A stretch of DNA of 64,000 bases from Arsenophonus sp045399315 (GTDB taxonomy: Bacteria > Pseudomonadota > Gammaproteobacteria > Enterobacterales > Enterobacteriaceae), in contig DAYVGO010000009.1 of assembly GCA_045399315.1 (NCBI GenBank), forward strand, positions 44,764-108,763, in the 5' to 3' direction. Shown here one piece after another: positions 1-10,607 of the stretch. The position numbers and the translations under genes were made by a program. Within the stretch, counting starts at the first letter, position 1; each line of letters opens with the position of its first letter. The notes beneath the pieces are model-generated. The model worked only from the letters and a program-made list of their open reading frames with translations. It did not search any database and was not told the DNA's origin.

Positions 1-260
1 ACACTTTTTTGCTTTAAGTAAGTCAGTAAAGTTAAAACATCGTTTGCCATTTCAGAATAGAGCATGGTTTCTGCCCATGGCGAGTCGCCATGATTGCGTA
101 TATCTAGTTGAATAACAGTGAAATAATTTTGTAAATTGCGTGCCAAAACGCCTAAATTTTGTCGATCACCAAAGAGGCCATGTATTAGTACAATAGCAGC
201 AAAAGAGATAGGATTTTCTGGCTGATGAATACGATAATTTAGCAAGTTATTTAGAGACAT
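1..260 (-). CDS. ybfF: YbfF-type alpha/beta-hydrolase esterase, 5' part only
   Basis: The minus strand reads from an ATG at 260 to the window edge without a stop, giving about 86 N-terminal residues. They match the E. coli esterase YbfF closely: the block VLIHGLFGDRQNLGVLAR is the oxyanion-hole region of the alpha/beta-hydrolase fold, and LDIRNHGDSPW is the conserved loop that follows. The catalytic serine elbow and the rest of the fold lie outside the window. It is divergent from seqA, which is the E. coli order. YbfF hydrolyses short acyl esters in the cytoplasm; its natural substrate is not settled. Whether this copy is intact cannot be judged. Confidence 0.85.
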   Translation of the reverse strand, partial: MSLNNLLNYRIHQPENPISFAAIVLIHGLFGDRQNLGVLARNLQNYFTVIQLDIRNHGDSPWAETMLYSEMANDVLTLLTYLKQKS

Positions 261-630
261 AAACATATTATTAATTAATAGTTAATATAGTGGCATGGAT
301 ATAATGAGAAGCCAACCACTATCGACACTACTACGAGTTATTATTGTCAATTTAAATTTAAGCCATGTTGTCGATTGAAAATGGTTAGTTAGTGAGTCGC
401 TAATACTTTCCTATTTATATCATAATTGTGACTGATGCTCAATATAAAAAGATATTTGTGTTGTTGGTAATGTAAAGATAATCAGGTGTTTCTATACCGA
501 TTAACAAACTTAATGAAAATATTTTTTATTAGAAGACTAAGCTTAACTAGTTGAAATATCCATTGTTTTGTTTTTCAGGTTTATATCTTATACTTGGCAA
601 GTAATTTTAATTAAAAAAGATTGAAATAAC
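261..630. other. Intergenic gap between ybfF and seqA
   Basis: About 370 AT-rich bases separate the divergent ybfF and seqA starts, so promoters for both should lie here. No convincing ORF, RNA gene or repeat was seen. No clear ribosome binding site precedes the seqA ATG at 631. Confidence 0.5.
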
Positions 631-1138
631 ATGAAAACGATTGAAGTTGACGAAGAACTTTACCACTATATTGCTAGTCATACTCAGCATATAGGTGAAA
701 ATGTATCGGTTATATTACGATGTCTACTAGGGTTTGACGTTAGTCAGTCGCATATGTCACTCTCGCTAACCGTAAGTAATATGACGGCGGGAGTGAAAAA
801 AAATAAAGTAGATTCTTCCCATGACGCAATATATGTAATGCAGGATTTATTGCTTTCAAACAATTATGCTAATTTTATCTACTTTATACAATTTAAATAA
901 AGAAGCTTTTGTGGTAGCAACAGAAGCAACCCATGGAAGAACGCGTATTTATTTTGCTGCCGATGAACAGACATTGTTGGCCAGTGGCAAACAGACAAAA
1001 CCTCGCCTTATACCAGGGACGTCTTATTGGGTAATTACCAATACTAATACCAACCGTAAATGTAATATGATTAAACAAATTATGCAAGATATGCAGTTTC
1101 CTGTTGAATTAGTTGCAAAGGTGTGTGGTACGATTTAA
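631..1138 (+). pseudogene. seqA: seqA (negative modulator of replication initiation), split by internal deletion and frameshift
   Basis: Two overlapping reading frames together make SeqA, the protein that binds hemimethylated GATC sites and sequesters oriC. Frame one (631-900) starts MKTIEVDEELYHYIASHT, the N-terminal multimerisation domain, and stays in register to NNYA near 865. Frame two (866-1138) carries the DNA-binding domain, including THGRTRIYFAADEQTL, GTSYWVITNTNTNRKC and the terminal VAKVCGTI. Compared with E. coli, about nine residues between them are missing and the frame changes. The pentamer ATGCT sits at the junction, and one copy is expected at each edge of the missing piece, so a deletion between short direct repeats is a plausible cause. 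The second ATG has no ribosome binding site at a usable distance. Most likely a recent pseudogene; expression of two separate domains cannot be excluded. Confidence 0.85.
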
Positions 1139-1201
1139 AAAATATTATTGGGCACTTAGTTATTATTCTATGTGTACCACTGTCCTGTTGGAGAGAAATA
1201 A

Positions 1202-2839
1202 TTGGCAATGCATAAACGTGCAGGGCAAACTGCCCAACGAAGTGATTTAATTAATGTTGAACAATTGATTGCAAAATATTATTCGTTACAACCTCAAGTA
1301 AAAAATCCTGCTCATAGCGTTAAATTTGGCACATCAGGACATCGTGGTAGTTCGTGTCGTAATAGTTTTAATGAGCAACATATTCTTGCTATTACACAAG
1401 CTATTGTGGAAGTTCGTCAATTAAATGGTATTACCGGCCCCTGTTTGGTGGGAAAAGATACTCATGCATTATCCGAGCCTGCATTTAGGACAGTTGTTGA
1501 AGTGCTGATTGCTAATGGAGTTGATGTCATCACACAACAAGACAACGGTTTTACCCCAACACCATCTATTTCTCATGCTATATTGGAATATAATCGTCAG
1601 CATGAAAATAAAGCCGATGGTATTGTGATCACCCCTTCACACAATCCTCCGGAAGATGGAGGTATCAAATATAATCCACCACATGGTGGACCGGCTGATG
1701 AGCTACTAACAGTTGAAATTGAGCGGCGGGCGAATCAATTAATTGCCGACCAATTATCTGCTATTCAAAGCATTAATTATCAAGATGCAATTAAGGATCC
1801 TCACTACCATCAACACGATCTTGTTGAGCCTTATGTGATAGCTTTGAGTGATGTTATCGATATGGCCGTGATTAAAAAAGCAGGATTAAAAATAGGTGTT
1901 GATCCATTAGGTGGCGCGGGAATAAATTATTGGAAACGTATTGCTGATTATTATCAACTTGATTTAGAGCTGGTCAATCAACAAATTGATCCAACTTTTA
2001 GTTTTATGCCGTTAGATCACGATGGTGTGATCCGGATGGATTGTTCTTCTCGTTGGGCGATGAAAGGCTTATTAGAGTTACGTAATAAATTTGATTTAGC
2101 ATTTGCTAATGATCCGGATTATGATCGTCATGGAATTATAACGCCAGCTGGCTTGATCAATCCCAATCATTATTTGGCTGTGGTTATCGATTATCTATTT
2201 CGTCATCGACCACAATGGGAAAAAGATGTTGCTGTAGGCAAAACATTAGTTTCTAGTGCCATGATCGATCGTGTTGTTGCCGATTTAGGACGTGAATTAG
2301 TTGAAGTACCGGTAGGTTTCAAATGGTTTGTTGACGGTTTATATCAGGGTAAGTATGGTTTTGCTGGTGAAGAGAGTGCCGGCGCTTCTTTCTTGCGGTT
2401 TGATGGAACTCCTTGGACGACGGACAAGGATGGTATCATTCTCTGTCTATTAGCGGCCGAAATGACTGCTGTGACCGGGAAAAATCCACAACAGCACTAT
2501 CAGGAACTTGCTCGCCGTTTTGGTGAACTCTGCTATAGCCGTATCCAAGTAAAAGCCAGCTACCAGCAAAAAGAGCGTTTAGCTGAGTTAACGGTTGAAA
2601 TGGTTTGCGCCGATATGTTGGCAGGTGATCCGATTACCACACGGTTAACCAAAGCACCCGGTAATGGTGCTGCTATTGGTGGTTTAAAGGTAATAACAGA
2701 TTATGGTTGGTTTACTGCTCGTCCATCAGGTACTGAAGAAGCTTATAAAATTTATTGTGAAAGTTTTCGTAGTCAGGCTCATCTTGAATTGATTGAGCAG
2801 GAAGCTATCCAAATTGTTAATCAAGTTATTACCCAATAA
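1202..2839 (+). CDS. pgm: Phosphoglucomutase (alpha-D-glucose phosphate-specific)
   Basis: This enzyme interconverts glucose 1-phosphate and glucose 6-phosphate in the cytoplasm, linking glycolysis to UDP-glucose and envelope sugar synthesis. The 545 residues match E. coli Pgm (546) end to end. Visible motifs are KFGTSGHRGSS near residue 40, the phosphoserine loop VITPSHNPPEDGG near residue 145, the metal-binding DPDYDRHG near residue 305, the sugar loop GEESAG, and the C-terminal phosphate-binding ARPSGTEEAYKIY. The start is TTG at 1202, six bases after GGAGAG. It restores the family N-terminus MA-x-H-x-RAGQ, while the ATG two codons later would be too close to the Shine-Dalgarno. Downstream, the E. 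coli neighbours potE and speF are missing, and the decayed kdpE converges on it. Confidence 0.97.
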   Translation: MAMHKRAGQTAQRSDLINVEQLIAKYYSLQPQVKNPAHSVKFGTSGHRGSSCRNSFNEQHILAITQAIVEVRQLNGITGPCLVGKDTHALSEPAFRTVVEVLIANGVDVITQQDNGFTPTPSISHAILEYNRQHENKADGIVITPSHNPPEDGGIKYNPPHGGPADELLTVEIERRANQLIADQLSAIQSINYQDAIKDPHYHQHDLVEPYVIALSDVIDMAVIKKAGLKIGVDPLGGAGINYWKRIADYYQLDLELVNQQIDPTFSFMPLDHDGVIRMDCSSRWAMKGLLELRNKFDLAFANDPDYDRHGIITPAGLINPNHYLAVVIDYLFRHRPQWEKDVAVGKTLVSSAMIDRVVADLGRELVEVPVGFKWFVDGLYQGKYGFAGEESAGASFLRFDGTPWTTDKDGIILCLLAAEMTAVTGKNPQQHYQELARRFGELCYSRIQVKASYQQKERLAELTVEMVCADMLAGDPITTRLTKAPGNGAAIGGLKVITDYGWFTARPSGTEEAYKIYCESFRSQAHLELIEQEAIQIVNQVITQ

Positions 2840-2856
2840 ATAGTTGCTTATTTTGT

Positions 2857-2892
2857 ATAAGCCACATTATAATAGATATGGCTTTGTCCGAC
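2857..2892 (+). terminator. Weak hairpin after pgm
   Basis: AAGCCA and TGGCTT flank a long loop just past the pgm stop. There is only a short T run, so this is a weak candidate terminator. Confidence 0.3.
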
Positions 2893-2960
2893 CGTGATAA
2901 ATTGAATGCTAATGCCATAATTAGCTGCTTTAGCTTAATATAGTTAAAGTCAGTCCATTA

Positions 2961-3635
2961 TTAAGGCATAAAACGATAACTAATTCCTGTTTCGGTTAGT
3001 AGGTGTATTGGTTACGTGGTATCGCTTTCCAACTTTTGTCTTAAGTGTCCCATATAAATACGCAAGTAATGATTATGTTCAACATAGTTAGGCCCCATAT
3101 TTGTAGTAGCAGATGATGTTGAGTTAATACTTTACCCACTATTAGCAATAAATTCACTGAGTAAACGGAACTCAATTGGGGTGAGGTGGAGTTCTTGCTG
3201 GTTTTTAGTCACTCATCGATTAATTAAATAAACACTAATATCTCCAAACCGAAGTATTGGATCTTGCTGGGTTTTACGTCCATAACGGCCTAGGGTAACT
3301 CTTACCCTGGCCGACAATTCACTAATGCCAAATGCTTTGGTTAGATAGTCGTCTGCTCAGGCATCAAGTGCCATGACTGTATCTGTTTCATCTGCACGTG
3401 CCGACAGTACTAATAGAATATTACTCTATTGTCTTAAATCACGGATCAAATCAATACCATCACCATCAGGTAGCCCAAGATCGAGGATCAAGAGGTCAGG
3501 TTTGCGGGTAGCAGATTCAATAAGTCCTCGTTGATAAGTTTCTACTTCATATACGCGAAAATTTTCATCTTCTAGTGCTAGTTTGACAAATCGTCTGATC
3601 TCTTTTTCGTCTTCGATTATCAAAATATTGTGATG
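2961..3635 (-). pseudogene. kdpE: kdpE, response regulator of the Kdp potassium system (degraded)
   Basis: The minus strand keeps the shape of KdpE, the OmpR-family regulator that activates kdpFABC when potassium is scarce. Its receiver domain is recognisable (IIEDEKEIRRF, KPDLLILDLGLPDGDGIDLIRDLR), as is the winged-helix domain (LHLTPIEFRLL, HNHYLRIYMGHLRQKLE). In-frame stops interrupt it directly after DLRQ (about 3427) and again in ALDA-stop-ADDY. Further stops and a frameshift lie in the C-terminal half. The start codon also appears to be lost: compared with E. coli one base is missing in the first codons, which puts the remaining kdpE frame in line with the end of kdpD. Clearly non-functional. 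Confidence 0.9.
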
Positions 3636-6161
3636 GATACACTCGCTTTCAATCCCTTCTTCTATAGCAGGAACTTCTTTTAAAGGTAAAACAAAGTGGA
3701 AGGTTATTCCACTTTTTTATTATTCTCAGCCCATATTACGCCGTCGTGAAGCTCAATAATAGCCTGACAAATGGCTAGGCTTAAACTAACACCAGGAATG
3801 GAAGATTCTTTTTTAGCACAGGAAAATTTATTAAAAATAAATTCTTCCTGCCCCTCTGGTATGCTGATACCTTTATCCCAAATTTCGATATGAATATATT
3901 TACCTTGTGGGTAGGCATAAATGCCAATAGGTGAATTTTCAGCAAAGTATTTAAGTACTTAATGGCATTCTCAAGCAAATTAATGATCACCCGTTCAAGC
4001 AAATTAGCATCACAATAAAGTAATAGATCGGCAGGAACATTAATTTTAGTAGGGTAGCTTTTTAATGCGTATTCCAGTGAGTGCAATACACTGCCAACAA
4101 TTTCTTGTAGTGATTCCTAAGCGAGAATAGGCACAATTCCGCCGGACTGAATGCGCGCCATATCCAGTAGATTATTAACTAACCTTGAAATGCTTAAGAT
4201 CTGTTGACGTATTTGGTTGACTTTTTCGGTATGTGGGGAGTGTTAGGTACTTAATTCCAGCATCAGTATTTCTGCTTGACCAAACAATACCGTTAGCGGT
4301 GTCTGCAAATCATGAGAAAGTGCTGCCAATAACGAGTTTCTCAGTTGTTCACGTTCAGCATCAAATTTGGCAGATTCTGCCTGTCTGGCAAGTTGTAATC
4401 GCTCAAATGTGTTGGCAATCAAGCCAGTAAAAGTCTGTAGCAGCCGTTGTTGTTCCGGGATCAGTAATTTGTCGTAGATTTTGCGGTTCGATTGCTAATA
4501 TTGCTAAAGTTTCTTTAGAAGTCGCAATCGGTTGTAACTGGTATTGCACGCTTGGTAATGTATCTGTTCCGGCACCTGCTGGTTGATTTTTATCAAAGCT
4601 CCATAATACAATTGCTTAGTCAATTTATACTTGGTCATAGTCTGCTAGTTTAAGCGGCACCAGCTGTTGACGTTCATTAGGTAGCAGTAGATAGATTTTT
4701 GCTCTAAAAGCATTGGAAAGGAAATGATAACCGGTCTTAGCTATATCAATTTCATTGAGTGCTCGGCTTAGTTTTTTGGTCATTTCGTAAAGATGACAAG
4801 TCCGTTGTTCACGATAACGAGCAACTCTGGCTTGATAATGTACACCGGCGGCTAGATTACCAACCAAAAGGCCCACGACCAGCATGACAATGAAGGTTAT
4901 CAAACTATTGCATGTCAAAAACAATAAAAGAAAAATGGGGCTGAACAATAAATAGATCGAAGCCTATAACGTTAATAAATGTGGCAAATATAGAAGGGTT
5001 TCGGCTATACAGGAGAGCGATGATAACCACAGCTAATACATAAACAGTTACCACATTAGCCTGATCAAATTTAAGCAAAAAGCAATTAGAAAATAGCATA
5101 ATAGTAATACATAACAAAGTGGCGAACAGGTAACCTTGGATATTGCCGCGCCATTTGTCACTTAGTGGCCGGCACTCAGTCTCTTTGTCCCACGAGGTAT
5201 TTTCATCCAAGGCAATAATAATCAGATCTAAATCAGGTCCTAGTTTACCAAGGCGTTCAGCGAAATCAGGGTGTATTTTATAATCGAGGAATTTCCAATT
5301 GGTATTTTGCTTACGGCCGATTACAATTGTACTCAGGTTATGTTTTCGAGCGTAATCTAAAATGGCTTTTTCTTCATTTGCATCAGCCAGGGTTGAGGTT
5401 TCTGTGCCTAAATCTTGCGCCAGTTTTAGTGCTTTGAGAATGGCGCGTCTCTTTTCTTCTGTTAAGGTATTTAGTTTGGGAGTTTCTACATAAACTGCAT
5501 GCCAGCTACAACCGAGTTTAGCTGTTAGTCTGGCTGCCGCTCGCACCAGTTTTTCATTTCCTTGGTTATGACCAGTAAAAACTAATAGATTATCGTGGGT
5601 ATGCCAAATCTGAGAGTAACCTTGGGTATTACGATACTCACGCATTTGGTTATTGACACGATCAACAGTACGTCTTAATGATAACTCTCTCAGGGCAATT
5701 AAGTTGCCTTTGTGAAAGAAGTGTTCAATAGCATGTTCGGCTTGGCCGGCAATATAGACTTTTCCTTTATTTAGTCGCTGGCGCAGATCGTCAGGTGACA
5801 AATTGACTAATACAATTTTACTTGTTTGATCAAAAATATGATCAGGTACGGTTTCTCTTACTCGAATACCAGTAATACTACCGACAACATCATTTAAACT
5901 CTCTAAATGTTGTACGTTAATAGTGGTTAACACATAAATACCGGTATCTAATGTTTCTGAACGGTTATGGGTTTCTACGACACCGATGACAACATCAAGC
6001 TCTTGAGAACGAAGCCGTTGGGTTTCTTGTAGCATTGCATAGGTTTTTCCGACCCTAGAATAGGCGCCAAAGAAGAGCTTAAAATTGTCTCGAACTTTTT
6101 CATTGGCAATAGTCAATAGATCTAACAAGGTGGGGCGTTTCGATTCCTGGCTTTCCATCAA
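3636..6161 (-). pseudogene. kdpD: kdpD, potassium/turgor sensor histidine kinase (degraded)
   Basis: KdpD is the inner-membrane sensor kinase that phosphorylates KdpE. The first 418 residues remain open from 6161, holding the KdpD N-terminal ATP-binding domain (GAYSRVGKTYAML) and the universal-stress-like domain (LVRAAARLTAKLGCSWHAVYVETP). About 65 residues between VETH and the TTINVQHLESLNDVV block are deleted, and the Walker A glycine has become Ser-Arg. The transmembrane segment then shifts frame near 4930 (into VGLLVGNLAAGVHYQARVARYREQRT). The GAF and kinase regions between about 3700 and 4620 survive only as fragments with stops, including ERVIINLLENAIKYL of the N box. The remnant ends in frame with kdpE. 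Confidence 0.9.
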
Positions 6162-6170
6162 TCAACCTTA

Positions 6171-6758
6171 TTATGTTTTCACATTCTCAGATTGTTCAAG
6201 CGCATCAAGGGCAATGTTAAGTTTGAGGACATTAATAGCTGGCTCACCTAAGAAACTAAAAAAAGGTCTTTCGGTGTTAGCTGCAATTAAGTGTTCAATT
6301 TTGTGTAAAGCAATTCGGCGCGCTTTAGCCGCTCTGGCTGCTTGATAATAGGCTGCATTTGGTGAAATATGAGGATCTAATCCACTGGCTGAAGCGCTGA
6401 TCAGATCGACAGGTACGGCCACGTTGTTTTGATTATTGAAAATTTTAATTTGCTATGTGAATAGCAAACGTTTTGCCGATACGGCATTATTAACCGCCAG
6501 ATTACTGCCACTATAAGTGACCCCATTATAAGGTGTGCCAGCGGTTGCTGATGGGCGGCCATGAAAGTATTTAACCGCCGAGATAGATTGGCCAATGAGT
6601 GCTGAACCGATGATAAGATTATTCTTTTCGATAAATGAGCCTTTTGCTTGGTGATTAAAGAAAGCACTTGATAAAACAGTAATAAATAATGGGTAAATAA
6701 TTCCAGTTATAATACATAGAAAAATGAATAACACAAATGAAGAACGTAAGACATTCAT
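6171..6758 (-). pseudogene. kdpC: kdpC, K(+)-transporting ATPase subunit C (frameshifted)
   Basis: KdpC is the single-span accessory subunit of the KdpFABC potassium pump. The N-terminal half is open from ATG 6758 and shows the membrane helix (FVLFIFLCIITGIIYPLF) and the conserved blocks SALIGQ, YFHGRPSAT and SGSNLAV. Just past NNAVSAKRLL the frame is lost with a small deletion. The C-terminal half resumes in another frame as VPVDLISASASGLDPHISP and ALDALEQ. It lies directly upstream of kdpD, as in E. coli. A pseudogene, consistent with the rest of the locus. Confidence 0.9.
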
Positions 6759-6770
6759 ATTCAATACCTT

Positions 6771-8856
6771 ATCAGGATATAAACAGGCTAAGCAGTAGAT
6801 CGATAAGCTTGATACCAATAAATGGTATGACTAAACTACTTAATCATAAATCCATAAATTACGGCGTAATAGGGCTATTGTACTCATTGGATGGTAACTA
6901 ACGCCTTTTAACACTAACAGGATCAAGCCAACAATGATTAAAGCATTAAAAATAACAGTTGACAGGATGGCTGAAGACGGAGAGTGTAATTGCATGATAT
7001 TTAATATATTGAGTTGTGGGTAAGTGATCGAGAATACAGTAGGGATGATAGCAAAATATTTGGCAATATCATTAGCAATGCTAAAGGTAGAAAGCGAACT
7101 TCTGGTCATCAACATCTGTTTACCAACGTGAACAACTTCGATAAGTTTCGTCGGATTTGAATTAAGATCGACCATATTACCCGTTTTCTTTGCTGCTTGG
7201 GTGCCTGAATTCATAGCGACGGCTACATCAGCTTGCATAGCGACGGCTACATCAGCTTGGGCCAGTGCTGGAGCATCATTAGTACCGTCACCTGTCATGG
7301 CAACCAGAATGCCATCCGCCTGATATTGGCGGATCAATGCCAGCTTAGCTTCAGGTGTTACCTCAGCCAGAAAATCATCAACGTCGGCTTCAGCTGTAAT
7401 AGCGGAGGCTGTCAGGTGATTATCCCCAGTGATCATTACCGTTTTTATTCCCATTCGGCACATTTCAGCAAAGCGTTCTTTGATGCCACCTTTTATAATA
7501 TCTTTTAAGGCGATAACGCCGAGAATTTGTTGATTCTCAACAATCACTAATAGTGTTTCTCCTCTACGAGCAACTTCTTTGACTAATTTTTCTGTTTCGG
7601 CGGGGAGTTTGGTATGACTGGTTTCCAGGTAGCGTCGAATAGAATCCGCAGAGCTTTTCTCATCACACGATCACCCACATTAACACTGCTTATCCTGGTC
7701 ATTGTGGAGAAGGGTACAAAAGTGACATTTAATGTCTGTAGAACACGTTCTCGTAAATTAAACAACTGCTTAGCTAAAATAACAATACTGCGTCCTTCCG
7801 GTGTTTCATCAGCCAGTGATGATAGTTGTGCCGCATCAGCCAGTTGTCGTTCTGTGACACCTTTAAGGGGTAAGAATTTAGATGCTTGGCGATTACCTAA
7901 AGTGATAGCACCAGTTTTATCCAGTAATAAAACATCCACATCGCCTGCCGCTTTTACAGCTCGTCCACTGGTTGCTATCACATTGCAGCTAACATGCGAC
8001 TCATACCGGCCACGCCAATTGAAGATAGTAAGCCGCCGATTGTGGTCGAGATTAAACAAACTAATAAAGCAATTAGCACCACGATAGAAATTGGGCTGCC
8101 ACTACTGTTGATCTCGGTACTGAATAAACTAAAAGGATAAGGTGTTGAACAGGTTAATAGAAAAATAATCGTTAATGCGGTTAATAGTATGATTAACGCA
8201 ATTTCATTCGGTGTTTTACGCCGTTGGGCACATTCGATCATCAAGATCATGCGATCAAGAAAAGTTTCACCTGTATTAACTGTACATCGGATAATTAACC
8301 AATCAGACAAGACGCGTGTTCCCCCTGTTACCGAAGAAAAATCACCACCAGATTCTCTAATAACCGGGGCTGATTCACCGGTAATTGCACTCTCATCAAC
8401 GGAAGCACCGTCTTCAAGCACTTCGCCATCACAAGGAATAATTTCACCCGCTGCAATTAGTACTATATCCCCCTTGCGTATTTGATCAGAACTGATTTCC
8501 TCTTTTGCTGCTTGATAATTGGCACTGGCTAATCGAGTAGTAATGCTTTGTTTTTACCCCTTTTAGACTTGCTGCTTGCGTTTTACTAAGCCTTTCAGCC
8601 AGGGCTTCGGCAAAATTAGCAAATAGAACGGTAAACCACAACCAAACGGCGATTATGCCGGTAAATAATGTATTGCTGTCAGCGATTGGAGTGAGCAATT
8701 GATAAAACCAGATTAATGTCGTCAATATGCTACCGATATAAACGATAAACATAACCGAATTGTGCCACTGCATTTGTAGGGCACATTTTTTAAAAGCGTC
8801 AAATAATGCTTGTTGGATCAATCTACTATCAAACCAATAGGCTGGTATTTTTTCAT
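6771..8856 (-). pseudogene. kdpB: kdpB, K(+)-transporting P-type ATPase catalytic subunit (degraded)
   Basis: KdpB is the P-type ATPase engine of the Kdp pump. Recognisable parts, in order from 8856 downward, are RLIQQALFDAFKK, LWFTVLFANFAEALAE, the A-domain ESAITGESAPVIRESGGDF, the phosphorylation loop DKTGAITLGN, and the hinge MTGDGTNDAPALAQADVAVAM. In the phosphorylation loop the invariant second threonine of DKTGT is alanine. At least four frame breaks occur: one just after the start, one near 8540, one near 7980-8060 and one near 7580. A further shift comes before the final IPFIGIKLIDLLLS. A perfect 24-base tandem duplication lies in the hinge region. Length is close to the usual 682 codons, so decay is mostly by small indels. 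Confidence 0.92.
7212..7259. repeat. 24-bp tandem duplication inside kdpB
   Basis: Two identical 24-base copies lie head to tail at 7212-7235 and 7236-7259. In protein terms this repeats eight residues (ADVAVAMQ) directly after the GDGTNDAPALAQ hinge motif. It is in frame, so it is not itself a frame break. Confidence 0.95.
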
Positions 8857-8866
8857 TTATATTCCC

Positions 8867-10517
8867 TTATTGTGTGGTATGCCAAATTTGTAAATGTTCA
8901 GCAATCGGCCCTAGAGCTAGGGCAGGCACAAAAGTGAGTGCACCAATAATGAAAACAGTCAAGATTAATAACCCAATAAATAATGGGCCATGAGTAGGTA
9001 ATGTGGCAAAGCTTTCAGGCTGGCGTTTTTTCCTCACCATAATACCAGTAGTAGCAATTACTGTCGTTATTAAGCCAAAACGACCGAGAAACATCACTAT
9101 AATCAGTGTAATGTTATAAAATAGATTATTGCTATTTAAGCCGGCAAAAGCACTGTTATTATTAGCCGCAGAAGAAAATGCATATAGGACTTCACTGAAA
9201 CCATGAGCTCCAGGATTTAAAATAGCACTGTGTCCGGCCTCGTTAAAAAGCGCCAGAGCTGTTGTTAGTAACGTTAAACAGGGTGTGATTAAAATAGCAA
9301 TAGCGGTTAACTTCATTTCCTGAATTTCAATTTTTTCCCCAAATATTCCGGTGCTCGACCGATCATTAAACCCGCGAGGAAAACCACTAGCATCACAAAT
9401 AGTAACATGCCGTACAAGCCAGAACCTACGCCACCAAATACCACCTCGCTAAGTTGCATCAACCACATCGGTATCATTCCTCCTAGTGCGGTAAAGGAAT
9501 CATGCATGGTGTTCACTGCATCGCAGGAGGTTGCTGTCGTGATGACGGCATAAAGCACCGAATTTAAAATCCCAAAACGATTTTCTTTACCTTCTAAATT
9601 GATATTACTGTTAGCACCTGATAACATTAGCTGTGGATTACTTTGCATTTCTACATAGACAACAATAACAAAAGCAATAGTGAAAATAACTTCCATCGCC
9701 CAAAGCAATGCTGAGCCTTGTCGACTATCACCCACTACACGGTCAAATGCAAAACATAACGCGGTAGGATTTTCAAAAGGATGAGCTGAATTTGTGGCAA
9801 AAAATCCACCGCCATTAGTGCCTAATTAATTTGATTGCTTCTTGTGAAGCGACCAGTTCCATAGGGATTGTGTGTGGTTGATTTTGTAATGTTTCTACCA
9901 ATAATTTGTAATGTTTCTACCAATAAATAGGGAGAAAAATTTTTTATTATGCCTTGGTTGACCAAAAATAATTGCTAGTGGTGGTAGCAGATAAAGTGTA
10001 ATACGTGCGATATCTATCCAGGCATATACCTAGTGTTTTTACACCTTGGCGCGCAAATGCTACCACAATACCGATAGCCGCAGATAAGAAATTCTGCACT
10101 GTTAACCCAGTCATTTGGCTAAAATAACTTAACGTGTTTTTACCGCTATAGGTTTGCCAGGTTAGTATTGGTGATGAAACTGATAGCGGTATTAAGTGCC
10201 AAATCCCAATGTAAATTGATAAATTTCTGTGGATTAAGCGGTAAATTTTCTTGATTGATTAATAATAGAAAGAGAAATATGCCACCTATGATATTGAATA
10301 GCAGTAGTGTAGTAGCGTATTGCCGCCAATTCATTTCATGTATTTCACTGCCGGGTTTACGTAAACAATAACTCCATAAGCTAGATTCCATTTTGAAAAC
10401 CCAAAGCGGTAAATCATCACCCTCAATTAATAAAGCGATCTAATTTCCTAAAAATTTAGCAACAACGAGCAGGAGAATTAAAAAACTCGTAATTAATAAT
10501 AAAGTACTACTTACCAT
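8867..10517 (-). pseudogene. kdpA: kdpA, potassium-translocating subunit (degraded)
   Basis: KdpA is the multi-span channel-like subunit that selects and moves potassium. The frame from ATG 10517 hits TAG at codon 26 and later breaks several times. Even so, most conserved segments can be followed: EMNWRQYATTLLLFN, LPLNPQKFINLHWDLALNT, MHDSFTALGGMIPMWLMQ, VVFGGVGSGLYGMLLFV, LMIGRAPEYLGKK, PGAHGFSEVLYAFSSAANNN and LPTHGPLFIGLLI. A 22-base perfect tandem duplication at 9883-9926 is one of the frame-breaking events. Total length is near the usual 557 codons. The overlapping start with kdpF (TAA then ATG) is preserved. Confidence 0.92.
9883..9926. repeat. 22-bp tandem duplication inside kdpA
   Basis: Two identical 22-base copies, 9883-9904 and 9905-9926, stand head to tail. 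The length is not a multiple of three, so the duplication shifts the kdpA frame. Confidence 0.9.
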
Positions 10518-10607
10518 TTAAAAATCCTCCGCATGAATAAGCGCATAAATCAAATAGAGAAATAATATTCCAATTAGAACGATCCCTGTTATAGTGAAAA
10601 TGGACAC
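10518..10607 (-). CDS. kdpF: KdpF, small membrane subunit of the Kdp pump (29 residues)
   Basis: A 29-codon frame opens with GTG at 10607, seven bases after AAGGAG, and ends with TAA immediately before the kdpA ATG. The peptide is one hydrophobic helix ending LIYALIHAEDF, which matches the end of E. coli KdpF (LVYALINAEAF) and its length of 29 residues. KdpF stabilises the KdpABC complex in the inner membrane. It is the only unbroken gene of the locus. With kdpA, kdpB and kdpC destroyed it can hardly have its usual role and has probably escaped mutation by being short. Confidence 0.85.
   Translation of the reverse strand: MSIFTITGIVLIGILFLYLIYALIHAEDF

Noticed and set aside
866..1138. Second seqA frame as an independent DNA-binding protein gene
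   Set aside because: It has no ribosome binding site at a usable distance and is simply the C-terminal part of SeqA after a deletion.
7614..8485. Plus-strand ORFs of 157 and 98 codons opposite kdpB
   Set aside because: They are shadow frames of the minus-strand kdpB remnant and resemble no protein.
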